Assembly (NCBI RefSeq): GCF_026242055.1
Contig: NZ_JAPJDL010000015.1
Span: forward strand, 1-64,000
Source: Lentzea sp. NEAU-D7
GTDB taxonomy: Bacteria > Actinomycetota > Actinomycetes > Mycobacteriales > Pseudonocardiaceae
Length of the DNA: 64,000 bases
Direction of reading: 5' to 3'
The notes below the pieces were generated by a model, which was not told where the DNA came from, made no database searches, and was given only the letters and a program-made list of their open reading frames with translations. This document shows, in pieces, positions 18,172 to 25,131 of this stretch (positions are counted from its first letter, which is position 1; every line of letters starts with the position of its first letter). Both the position numbers and the translations under genes were made by a program.

Positions 18172-18180
18172 CAAGCTCTG

Positions 18181-18954
18181 GTGCCTGAGTTGCGAGCGTC
18201 CGCGCTGGTCGATGCGCCTGTTCCCGTCGTCGCGGGTGCCCTGCTGGACACCTCGCTGATCACGGCGTTCGGGGTGCGCGTCGCGGGACCGCTGCTGTGC
18301 CTGGGAGACGTGCTCACCGGGCCGTTCGGCGTGCGGTTGACGGTCACGCGCGCGGACCTGTCCGGTGTGTCCGCGGCCGGCGGCTTCCTGGAGCTGCACA
18401 CGGACCTCGTGGCGACCGGCGCCGGGACGATGGTGGTCGACCGCGTCGCGTGGACCTCGGTGCGCGGTGTCGTCGGCCGGTTCGCGGACGTGGCGGTCGG
18501 GCGCGGAATGGCGTTGCGGGTGCTGGAGAAGCGCTCGGCGCTGCTCGCCCGGCGGTGCGAGGAGCTGAGCGCGGCCGGGGTCGTGGTGGGCGCGGCGGTC
18601 GTCCGGGACGGGCGGTTGCTGGCGCAGCAGCGTTCCTACCCGGAAAGCCATGCGGGGCAGTGGGAACTACCCGGCGGGCGGGTCGAGCCCGGCGAGAAGC
18701 CCGCGGACGCGCTGGTGCGCGAGTGCGTGGAGGAGCTGGGTGTTCCCGTTGTCGTCGGCGAGCAGGTCGGGCCGGACGTGCCGTTGAAGAAGGACCTGGT
18801 GCTGCGGATCTTCGCCGCGGAGCTCGCCGGCGGTGAACCGGAAGCGTTGGAGCACAACGCCGTCCGGTGGCTCACCGCCGGCGAGCTGCCCGGCCTGGAC
18901 TGGCTGCCCGCCGATCGCGTGCTGGTGCCGGCCCTTCAGCAGCTCCTCAACTGA
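18181..18954 (+). CDS. Nudix hydrolase (MutT-like) fused to an SRPBCC-like N-terminal domain
   Basis: 257 aa. Residues about 130-257 are a Nudix domain with an intact Nudix box: Gly166, Glu172, Arg180-Glu181, Glu184-Glu185 and Gly187. This is the class that removes 8-oxo-dGTP or other damaged nucleotides. Residues 1-125 resemble an SRPBCC/polyketide-cyclase-like lipid-binding fold (polar strands, FGVRLTVTRADLSG, a C-terminal helix GMALRVLEKRSALLARR). The position matches mutT2 in the Mycobacterium order, but that enzyme is, as I recall, a stand-alone Nudix domain. Convergent with trpS, overlapping by 8 nt. Confidence 0.85.
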   Translation: MPELRASALVDAPVPVVAGALLDTSLITAFGVRVAGPLLCLGDVLTGPFGVRLTVTRADLSGVSAAGGFLELHTDLVATGAGTMVVDRVAWTSVRGVVGRFADVAVGRGMALRVLEKRSALLARRCEELSAAGVVVGAAVVRDGRLLAQQRSYPESHAGQWELPGGRVEPGEKPADALVRECVEELGVPVVVGEQVGPDVPLKKDLVLRIFAAELAGGEPEALEHNAVRWLTAGELPGLDWLPADRVLVPALQQLLN

Positions 18955-19870
18955 GCCCGGACAGGCGCAGCGCCGCGTTCAGCCGGTGCTGGGCGCGCTC
19001 GCGGGCCCGTTCCGCGCCGGCGTTCCTGATCCGGTCCAGCTCGGCGGGGTCGGCGAGGAGCTCCAGCGTGCGGTCGCGGACGGGACGGAGCTCCTCGATC
19101 ACCGCTTCGGCCACGACGTTCTTGAGGTCGGCGAACCTGCTCGTGTAGTCCTCGGGTGCCTTGCCGGTGCAGGAGGCGAGGATCTCGGTCAGGTTCGCGA
19201 TGCCCTCGGTGGACGAGACGGCCCTGCGCACCTTGCGCCGCACCAGGTCGGGGTCGTCGAGTACGAACACGACACCCGCCGAGTTCTGCGCCGACTTGTC
19301 CATCTTGCGGGCCGGGTCCGAGAGGTCCTTGATGCGCGCCCCCACCTTCGGCACCACCGCGGTCGGCACGATGAACGCGTCGCCGTAGGCGTGGTTGAAC
19401 CGCCGGGCGAGCGCGCGGGCCAGTTCGACGTGCTGGAGCTGGTCCTCGCCGACCGGCACCTCCGCGGTGCCCTGCAGCAGGATGTCCGCGGCCATCAGCA
19501 CCGGATAGGTCAGCAGGCTCAGCCGCACCGACTCGCGGCCGAGCGACTTCTCCTTGAACTGGATCATCCGCGCGGCCTCCCCGTACGTGCAGGTGCACTC
19601 CAGGACCCAGTTCAGCGCCCCCAGCTCGCGGATCAGATCGCTCTGGACGCACACGCTCGCCGGGGCGATGCCGGACGCGATGAGCACCGCGAGCTGCTCA
19701 CGCGTCATGGATCGCAGCCGTTGCGGATTGTGCGACGACGTCATCGCGTGCAGGTCGCTGATGAAGTACACGTCCTCGTCGGTGCCCTCACGAGCCCACG
19801 TGCGCAGCGCACCGAGGTAGTTGCCCAGGTGCACCTGGCCGGAGGGCGTGATGGCGGAGAGCCGGATCAT
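18947..19870 (-). CDS. trpS: tryptophanyl-tRNA synthetase
   Basis: 307-aa class I synthetase with the HIGH-equivalent PSGQVHLGNYLGA near residue 10 and the KMSKS-equivalent KMDKS near 190. ATG 19870 is chosen over an in-frame start at 19912 because it begins the conserved MIRLSAITPSG and has GAGAGG upstream. Expression is controlled by a leader with tandem Trp codons and an intrinsic terminator (19914-20022). Streptomyces auxiliary, indolmycin-resistant TrpRS genes use the same type of control, so this may be that class rather than the housekeeping enzyme. Confidence 0.94.
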   Translation of the reverse strand: MIRLSAITPSGQVHLGNYLGALRTWAREGTDEDVYFISDLHAMTSSHNPQRLRSMTREQLAVLIASGIAPASVCVQSDLIRELGALNWVLECTCTYGEAARMIQFKEKSLGRESVRLSLLTYPVLMAADILLQGTAEVPVGEDQLQHVELARALARRFNHAYGDAFIVPTAVVPKVGARIKDLSDPARKMDKSAQNSAGVVFVLDDPDLVRRKVRRAVSSTEGIANLTEILASCTGKAPEDYTSRFADLKNVVAEAVIEELRPVRDRTLELLADPAELDRIRNAGAERARERAQHRLNAALRLSGLS

Positions 19871-19913
19871 GATGCTGGTCCTCTCGTGAAGGACCGCCCG
19901 GACGACACGCACG

Positions 19914-19939
19914 AAAAAGCCGCCCCGTCGCGGGCGGCT
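19914..19939 (-). terminator. attenuator terminator in the trpS leader
   Basis: On the minus strand AGCCGCCC (19939-19932) pairs with GGGCGGCT (19925-19918) and runs into TTTTT. It lies between the leader peptide stop and the trpS start. The 5' arm can instead pair with GGCGGCC of the leader (19985-19979). Confidence 0.88.
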
Positions 19940-19971
19940 CGTGTGGCGTCAGTGGTGAACTCTGCGCACAG

Positions 19972-20022
19972 CTACTCCGGCCGCCTGAAAGCGGCCCACC
20001 AGAAGGCGTTCATCGTGCGCAT
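19972..20022 (-). CDS. trpS leader peptide with tandem Trp codons
   Basis: 16-codon ORF encoding MRTMNAFWWAAFRRPE. The two adjacent TGG codons occupy 20001-19996. GGCCGC right after them (19996-19991) can pair with GCGGCC in the following codons; GGCGGC there can pair with GCCGCC of the terminator 5' arm. Ribosome stalling at the Trp codons would mask the first segment and favour the antiterminator, the classical transcription-attenuation layout. Confidence 0.85.
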   Translation of the reverse strand: MRTMNAFWWAAFRRPE

Positions 20023-20029
20023 GATGGCG

Positions 20030-20035
20030 AGTATA
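20030..20035 (-). promoter_or_regulatory. -10 hexamer TATACT for the trpS leader
   Basis: TATACT is 7 nt from the leader ATG, so the leader peptide itself looks leaderless. A TGAACA 17 bp upstream is a plausible -35. Only 4 bp separate it from the opposing -10 of yciI. Confidence 0.65.
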
Positions 20036-20039
20036 GGTC

Positions 20040-20045
20040 TACCGT
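20040..20045 (+). promoter_or_regulatory. -10 hexamer TACCGT for leaderless yciI
   Basis: 6 nt before ATG 20052, back to back with the trpS leader -10. Confidence 0.5.
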
Positions 20046-20051
20046 CAACGC

Positions 20052-20354
20052 ATGTTCATCGTGCTGCTGAAGTACGCCGCGCCACTGGAACAGATCGACT
20101 ACGCCCTTCCCGACCACCGAGCCTGGGTCGAGAAGCAGTACGAGCGAGGTCTCTTCCTCGCCTCGGGGCGTCAGGTGCCGAGGACGGGCGGCGTGATCAT
20201 CACGCGGCCCATGCCCCGGGGCAAGCTCGAAGCGCTGCTCGCCACGGACCCGTGGGCCGAGCAGAAACTCGTGACGTACGAGATCTGCGAGTTCGAGGCG
20301 ACGCGAACGGCGCCCGAGCTGCTGAAGCTGAACGAGGCCGTGCTGCAGCACTAG
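20052..20354 (+). CDS. YciI-like protein
   Basis: 100-aa single-domain protein of the YciI/muconolactone-isomerase-like fold. It has the opening MFIVLLKY, the His-Asp pair in LPDHRAWVEKQYERGLFLASG (putative active site in the family) and DPWAEQKLVTYEICEF. Members are small ferredoxin-like dimers of mostly unknown function. It is divergent from trpS with overlapping promoters and convergent (4-nt overlap) with the S41 peptidase gene. Confidence 0.85.
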   Translation: MFIVLLKYAAPLEQIDYALPDHRAWVEKQYERGLFLASGRQVPRTGGVIITRPMPRGKLEALLATDPWAEQKLVTYEICEFEATRTAPELLKLNEAVLQH

Positions 20355-21334
20355 GCCCGTCCGGCGAGCCACTCGATCGCCGCGTCCAGCGCGTCGTCCG
20401 CGTCATTCGTGTCATCCGTGTCGACGAGCGTGTGCGGGGCGATCGGGGTGTTGCCGTACGTCCTCCCGGTGCGGTCGGCCATGAGCGCGGTCGTGATGGC
20501 GAGCCGCGCGCCGTCGGGCAGCCCGAACGTCTCGTTCGCCGTCGCGTAGCCGGCTGTCGGCCGGCCGAAGGTCTTGGTGTCCTCCGCGCCCAGGAACGAG
20601 ATCAGCACGGCCTCTCCGGAACTCGCCGTGCCGCCGTCGACGAGCACCGCCACCGGCTGGTTGCGCGCGGCCGGGACCCGGTGCCACCGGTACGCGGTCC
20701 TTGCGCCGTTGTAGACGTGGCCGCGTCTGATGCCCCAGCTCGTCTCGCCGTGGGCGCTGACGAACCTGCCCCGCTCGCCGTCGCCGAGCAGCGGGGCCAC
20801 CACCGCGAGCATCGGGTGCATGTCACCGCCGCGGTTGCCGCGCAGGTCGACAACCCAACCGGTCGGTCGGCTCCCGATCAGGCCGCGCAGCGCCTTCAGA
20901 CCGGCGCTGACGTACTTCCTGCCGTTGCGTGAGCTGGTCTCCGGCAGGACCAACCATCCGGTTGTTTCGCCCGACCGTCCGGTTGCTTGGTCCGACCGTC
21001 CGGTTGCTTGGTCCGACCGTCCGGTTGCTTGGTCCGACCGTCCGGTTGCTTGGTCCGACCGTCCGGTTGCCTCAAGCAACCGACCGGTTGGAATGGTGGA
21101 ACGCGGCGCAGAGGCCGCTCGCCGCGCCGTGATCAGGTGGGTGTGCGGGTTGCCGAGCGTGGCGATCACGTGACGGATCGCGTCGTAGGTGTCCTCCGGG
21201 ACGCGCGCATCGGCGGTCGCGAGGTGAGCTTCGGCACGTAGCGCGGGCCAGTCGGCCGCCGCGCTGTCGATCGAGTGACGCTCGAGGAGGCCCAGAGCCG
21301 CCTCGACGTACGCATGGACCCCGGCGGGTCTCAA
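20351..21334 (-). CDS. S41-family (C-terminal-processing-like) peptidase
   Basis: 327 aa. The tail-specific protease core is seen in GWVVDLRGNRGGDMHPML, the nucleophile Ser in DGGTASSGEAVLISF and the general-base Lys in TKTFGRPTAGY. No signal peptide or PDZ domain is visible, so it looks like a cytoplasmic minimal S41 enzyme. Between residues about 88 and 122 there is an insert made of TGRSDQA heptads from a 21-bp tandem repeat. The start is a TTG inside TTGA that overlaps the stop of the upstream microprotein gene, implying coupled translation. Confidence 0.8.
   Translation of the reverse strand: MRPAGVHAYVEAALGLLERHSIDSAAADWPALRAEAHLATADARVPEDTYDAIRHVIATLGNPHTHLITARRAASAPRSTIPTGRLLEATGRSDQATGRSDQATGRSDQATGRSDQATGRSGETTGWLVLPETSSRNGRKYVSAGLKALRGLIGSRPTGWVVDLRGNRGGDMHPMLAVVAPLLGDGERGRFVSAHGETSWGIRRGHVYNGARTAYRWHRVPAARNQPVAVLVDGGTASSGEAVLISFLGAEDTKTFGRPTAGYATANETFGLPDGARLAITTALMADRTGRTYGNTPIAPHTLVDTDDTNDADDALDAAIEWLAGRA
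20950..21072. repeat. 21-bp tandem repeat inside the S41 peptidase gene
   Basis: Five copies of CCGACCGTCCGGTTGC start at 20971, 20992, 21013, 21034 and 21055, exactly 21 bp apart, with a degenerate copy before 20970. The unit length keeps frame and encodes TGRSDQA. The near-identity of the copies suggests recent slippage. Confidence 0.95.
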
Positions 21335-21486
21335 GCGGCCTTCTTCAGGGCCTTCTTGGCCGCCTTCTCGGCCTTCTTGGCTGCCTTCTTCCTGGCCTTG
21401 TCACGTTCCTTGAGCAGGAACGGAACCGGGCAGCGCTTGCACTGGGGCTTCGACCGGCAACACTTCTTCTTGAGCTTTTTGCCCAC
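21331..21486 (-). CDS. Cys- and Lys/Ala-rich microprotein
   Basis: 51 aa from GTG 21486, with GGAG 8 nt upstream. The N-terminal half is a compact Cys cluster (KKKCCRSKPQCKRCP) like a zinc or iron knuckle. The C-terminal half is a basic helix of AKKA-type repeats like histone H1 tails. Not recognised as a named family. It is first in a coupled pair with the S41 peptidase, and a candidate iron-repressor box overlaps its promoter. A nucleic-acid-binding or metal-handling role is inference. Confidence 0.7.
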   Translation of the reverse strand: MGKKLKKKCCRSKPQCKRCPVPFLLKERDKARKKAAKKAEKAAKKALKKAA

Positions 21487-21519
21487 TGGTTGAACTCCAC
21501 TCCGACACGTATCGCTAGA

Positions 21520-21538
21520 GTAGGTGAGGCTCACTTCA
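21520..21538. promoter_or_regulatory. candidate IdeR/DmdR iron box
   Basis: GTAGGTGAGGCTCACTTCA matches 14 of 19 positions of the actinobacterial iron box (TTAGGTTAGGCTAACCTAA) and has a perfect GTGAG-N-CTCAC core. It lies 34 bp upstream of the microprotein start, over the putative promoter, and about 115 bp upstream of typA on the other strand. Confidence 0.5.
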
Positions 21539-21573
21539 CTGGCACTCTTGTGTGGTAATGGCGACGCAGCCGG

Positions 21574-21579
21574 TAGTAT
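21574..21579 (+). promoter_or_regulatory. candidate -10 hexamer for typA
   Basis: TAGTAT, 73 nt before the typA start, implying a leadered transcript with an AGGAG ribosome site. No good -35 at 17 bp. Confidence 0.35.
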
Positions 21580-21652
21580 CAGCAACGGCCCTGCGCATCG
21601 AAGTGTCCGGCGCGAGCCCCTCCAACGCCTTCGAAGCTCATAGGAGTTCTGC

Positions 21653-23548
21653 GTGCCCACGGCCACCGCGTCTGTCCTTCAGACGCGAACTGACCTGCGA
21701 AATGTCGCGATCGTCGCGCACGTCGACCACGGCAAGACCACCTTGGTCGATGCAATGCTGCGCCAGTCCGGCGCGTTCTCCGCGCGTGCCGAGCTCGTCG
21801 ACCGGGTCATGGACTCGGGCGAGCTCGAGCGGGAGAAGGGAATCACGATCCTCGCCAAGAACACGGCTGTGCGCAGGCACACGCCGGACGGCGACGTGAT
21901 CATCAACGTGGTCGACACCCCCGGCCACGCCGACTTCGGTGGCGAGGTCGAGCGCGCGCTGTCGATGGTCGACGGCGTCGTGCTGCTGGTCGACGCGTCC
22001 GAGGGCCCGCTGCCCCAGACGCGCTTCGTCCTGCGCAAGACCCTCGCGGCCGGCCTGCCGGTGATCCTGCTGGTCAACAAGGTCGACCGCCCCGACGCCC
22101 GGATCTCCGAGGTCGTCGAGGAAGCCCACGACCTGCTGCTCGACCTCGCGTCCGAGGTGGGCGCCGACGAGTCCGTGCTGGACCTGCCGGTCGTCTACGC
22201 CTCGGCCCGCGCCGGTCGCGCGTCGCTGAACCAGCCCGAGGACGGCGGCCTGCCGGACGAGGAGAACCTGGACGTGCTGTTCCAGGTGCTGCTCGACCGC
22301 ATCCCCGCTCCTCACGTCGACGTCGACGGCCCGCTGCAGGCGCTCGTCACGAACCTCGACGCCTCGACCTTCCTCGGTCGCATCGCGCTGTGCCGCATCC
22401 ACCAGGGCACGATGCGCAAGGGTGAGACCGTGGCGTGGTGCCGCGAGGACGGCGAGCCCGTCAAGGTCCGCATCACCGAGCTCCTCATCACCGAGGCGCT
22501 GGACCGCGTCCCGGCCGAGTTCGCCCGTGCGGGTGACCTGGTCGCCATCGCCGGCATCGCCGACATCACCATCGGTGACACGCTGGCCGACGCCGAGGCC
22601 CCCGAGGCGCTGCCCCGGATCACGGTCGACCAGCCGGCCATCTCGATGACCGTCGGTGTGAACACCTCGCCCCTGGCGGGTCGCAACGGCGGCACCAAGC
22701 TCACCGCCCGCGTGCTCAAGGCGCGTCTCGACGCCGAGCTCGTCGGCAACGTGTCGGTGAAGGTCCTGCCGACCGAGCGCCCGGACACCTGGGAGGTGCA
22801 GGGCCGCGGCGAGCTGGCGCTGGCCATCCTGGTCGAGCAGATGCGCCGCGAGGGCTTCGAGCTGACCGTGGGCAAGCCCCAGGTCGTCACGCACACCGTC
22901 GACGGCAAGGTCCACGAGCCGTTCGAGCGCCTGTCCGTCGACTGCCCCGAGGAGCACCTCGGCGCCGTCACGCAGCTGCTGGCGAACCGCAAGGGCCGCA
23001 TGGAGAACATGTCGGGCCACGGCACCGGCCGCATCAAGCTCGACTACGTGGTCCCGTCGCGAGGCCTCATCGGCTTCCGCACGGAGTTCCTCACCGAGAC
23101 CCGCGGCACCGGCATCGCCAACGCCGTCTCCGAGGGCTACGGCCCGTGGGCGGGCGAGATCCGCACCCGCCACAACGGCTCCCTGGTCGCCGACCGCACC
23201 GGCTCCATCACCGCCTACGCGATGATCCAGCTGGCCGACCGCGGCACGTTCTTCGTGGAGCCGGGCGCCGACGCCTACGAGGGCATGGTCGTGGGCGAGA
23301 ACCCGCGCGCCGAGGACCTCGACGTCAACATCACCCGCGAGAAGAAGCTCACGAACATGCGCTCCTCCACGGCGGACGTGATGGAGACCCTGGCCCGCCC
23401 CCGCAAGCTCTCGCTGGAGGAGGCGCTGGAGTTCTGCGCCTCCGACGAGTGCGTCGAGGTGGCCCCGGACGTCATCCGCGTCCGCAAGGTGACCCTGGAC
23501 GCGAACCTCCGCGGCCGCGAGCGTTCCCGCCTCAAGCAGCGCGGCTAG
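21653..23548 (+). CDS. typA: translational GTPase TypA/BipA
   Basis: 631-aa ribosome-associated GTPase. The G-domain has AHVDHGKTT, DTPGHADFGGEVER and NKVDRPDA; EF-G-like domains and the BipA-specific C-terminal domain follow (GRMENMSGHGTGRIKLDYVVPSRG appears split around residue 450). It assists large-subunit assembly and stress translation. The GTG start has AGGAGTT at good spacing. It lies next to the lpqW-like gene as in mycobacteria, apart from a 1.6-kb repeat-filled gap. Confidence 0.96.
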   Translation: MPTATASVLQTRTDLRNVAIVAHVDHGKTTLVDAMLRQSGAFSARAELVDRVMDSGELEREKGITILAKNTAVRRHTPDGDVIINVVDTPGHADFGGEVERALSMVDGVVLLVDASEGPLPQTRFVLRKTLAAGLPVILLVNKVDRPDARISEVVEEAHDLLLDLASEVGADESVLDLPVVYASARAGRASLNQPEDGGLPDEENLDVLFQVLLDRIPAPHVDVDGPLQALVTNLDASTFLGRIALCRIHQGTMRKGETVAWCREDGEPVKVRITELLITEALDRVPAEFARAGDLVAIAGIADITIGDTLADAEAPEALPRITVDQPAISMTVGVNTSPLAGRNGGTKLTARVLKARLDAELVGNVSVKVLPTERPDTWEVQGRGELALAILVEQMRREGFELTVGKPQVVTHTVDGKVHEPFERLSVDCPEEHLGAVTQLLANRKGRMENMSGHGTGRIKLDYVVPSRGLIGFRTEFLTETRGTGIANAVSEGYGPWAGEIRTRHNGSLVADRTGSITAYAMIQLADRGTFFVEPGADAYEGMVVGENPRAEDLDVNITREKKLTNMRSSTADVMETLARPRKLSLEEALEFCASDECVEVAPDVIRVRKVTLDANLRGRERSRLKQRG

Positions 23549-23571
23549 TACCAGCGCTGACGCAACGCCTG

Positions 23572-23640
23572 ACAGGGGCGGGGGGGGCGGGGGCCCGGCC
23601 CCCCCCCGGGGGGGGCCGGCCCACGGGCCCGCCCCCCCTT
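23572..23640. repeat. GC-only hairpin with long homopolymer runs after typA
   Basis: Runs of G8, G5, C8, G8 and C8 alternate with GGCCGG and GGGCCC, making a large foldable structure just downstream of the typA stop. It may serve as terminator or form G-quadruplexes. Homopolymers this long are also error-prone in sequencing. Confidence 0.6.
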
Positions 23641-23690
23641 CGTCGTCTCCGGGGGCACGGCGCTGGTCGCGCTGGGGAGTGAGCTGGACC

Positions 23691-24240
23691 GGGCAGCGCG
23701 GGACGGGCGAGCGGTGGTCGGAGCAGGAGTCGGCAGGGATGGTGGGAGCAGCCGGGGTGGGCAGCGCAGCGACGAGGCGAGCGCTTGAGGGCAGGGCCTG
23801 GGACGGGGCCGCGCGGATGGTGGGAGCGGTCGGGAGCCGGGTAGCGCCGGGACGAGGCGAGCGGCTCGGCGGGCGGCGTCGAAGGACGAGGTCGGCAGGG
23901 GTGGTGGGGGCGGTCGAGGGCCGGGCAGCGCGGGATTGGGCAAGCGCTTGGCAGCGGCGGCCGAAGATGCGGTCGGCAGGGACAGCGGAAGTGGCTGAGG
24001 GCCGGGCAGCGCGGGGTTGGGCGAGCGCTCGAGGGTGGGGGCCGATGACGGGGCCGCAGGGATGGTGGTGCGTCCGGAGGTAGGGCAGCGCGGGACCGGG
24101 CAAGCGCTTGGCGGCGGCGAAGGACGAGGTCGGCGGGGATGGCGGAAGCGGTCGAGGGCCGGGCAGCGCCGGACGAAGCGAGCGCTTGAGGGCGGGGCCG
24201 ACGATGAGGCCAGCGATGGCGGGACCGGCCGGAGGCCGGG
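23691..24240. repeat. degenerate ~80-bp tandem repeat array
   Basis: The landmark GGGCAGCGC (or a close variant) recurs at 23691, 23759, 23839, 23923, 24004, 24083 and 24161, with a weaker copy near 24238; spacings are 68, 80, 84, 81, 79, 78 and 77 bp. Units share GGGCRAGCGCTTG and GGTCGGC-GGGA-GG blocks. Long frames cross it on both strands but have no protein-like composition, so I read it as non-coding. Confidence 0.8.
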
Positions 24241-24433
24241 TCGGGGTGGACTGGCGTCGACCATGAGAGCGGCCAGAAGGCGTGACCCAGGCGTGGCAGT
24301 GCAGGGCGGACAAGCGGCGTGCGGGGATGCGGTACGCCGGACGAGGGCGGCAGTGCGGGCAGGGGACGAGCGCCGGACGAGGCGTGACAGGGTGGGCACG
24401 GGCGAGTGCGGCGTGCAGGATCGCGCAGGGTGA

Positions 24434-24655
24434 CGGCGGAGCCAAGCCACCCAGCCGCCAACCGCGATGGCGGAGCCGCGCCACCTGCCACCCCACGCAA
24501 TGGCGAAGCCGAGGCGTCTCTCCAGACGCGAAGGGCAACGGCGGAGCCGAGCCGCCCTGCCGCCCACACCAATGGCGAAGCCGAGGCGTCCCTCCACGCG
24601 TGAAGGGCAACGGCGAAGCCGAGTCGCCCTTCCGCCAGCGGCAATGGCGAAGCCG
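24434..24655. repeat. short regularly spaced repeat (GGCGRAGCC)
   Basis: GGCGAAGCC or GGCGGAGCC starts at 24434, 24469, 24502, 24540, 24574, 24612 and 24645, 33-38 bp apart, usually inside AAYGGCGAAGCCGAGGCGT. Alternate copies are more alike, giving a higher-order unit of about 72 bp. The between-copy segments are also related, so this is not a CRISPR array. Confidence 0.85.
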
Positions 24656-24708
24656 AGGCGTGTGAACCTCTCAGCGCTGGTCAAGCGGTGGTGTCGCAAC
24701 CCCGACGG

Positions 24709-24832
24709 CGATTGGGGCTTGACCTTGAGGGGGCGGGATGCTCCCCTCATGGGCACGGCCGGGCGCTTTTCAGCCCGGCCTTTTCCGGCCGTCTAAGCAT
24801 CCCGCCAGAGGCTCAAGGTCAAGCCCCAATCG
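24709..24832. repeat. 124-bp palindromic element
   Basis: Perfect 21-bp outer arms (24709-24729 and 24812-24832), perfect 11-bp inner arms GGCGGGATGCT / AGCATCCCGCC (24732-24742 and 24796-24806), and a central GGCCGGGC...GCCCGGCC hairpin with T-runs. No reading frame of its own. The remaining bases to 25131 hold only the region upstream of the next gene. Confidence 0.9.
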
Positions 24833-25131
24833 CTATCGACGCGAAGCGGCGATGACCCACACCGGCCCGGCACTGCCCGCCCAACCACCCACGCAAGGCG
24901 ACCAGAGCGCACGGCAGGCGACCACCCCGCTGGAACCGGCGCCAGCCAACGCAAGCCGCCCCACCCAGCCCAACAACTCGCCCCCACCCACCGAACCACT
25001 CGACCAGGTGAGCCGTACTACTCACCGGACGAGCAACCCGCCGTCCCCACCACACGTCCCTCACAGTGGCGCGGGTGACAAAACCTGGGTTGCCCGAACG
25101 CCACCACCAACCTTCTGGCAATGTGAGGACC

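Noticed and set aside
21638..24610. 990-codon minus-strand frame opposite typA and the repeat island
   Set aside because: It is antisense to a clear gene over most of its length, and the rest is Arg/Pro-rich translation of tandem repeats.
24434..24655. Possible CRISPR array
   Set aside because: The repeat core is only 9-20 bp, the intervening segments are related to each other, and there are no cas genes.
23532..24756. Long Pro/Arg-rich frames on both strands of the repeat island
   Set aside because: Several frames are open at once because of GC content and repeat periodicity; none has a ribosome site or protein-like composition.
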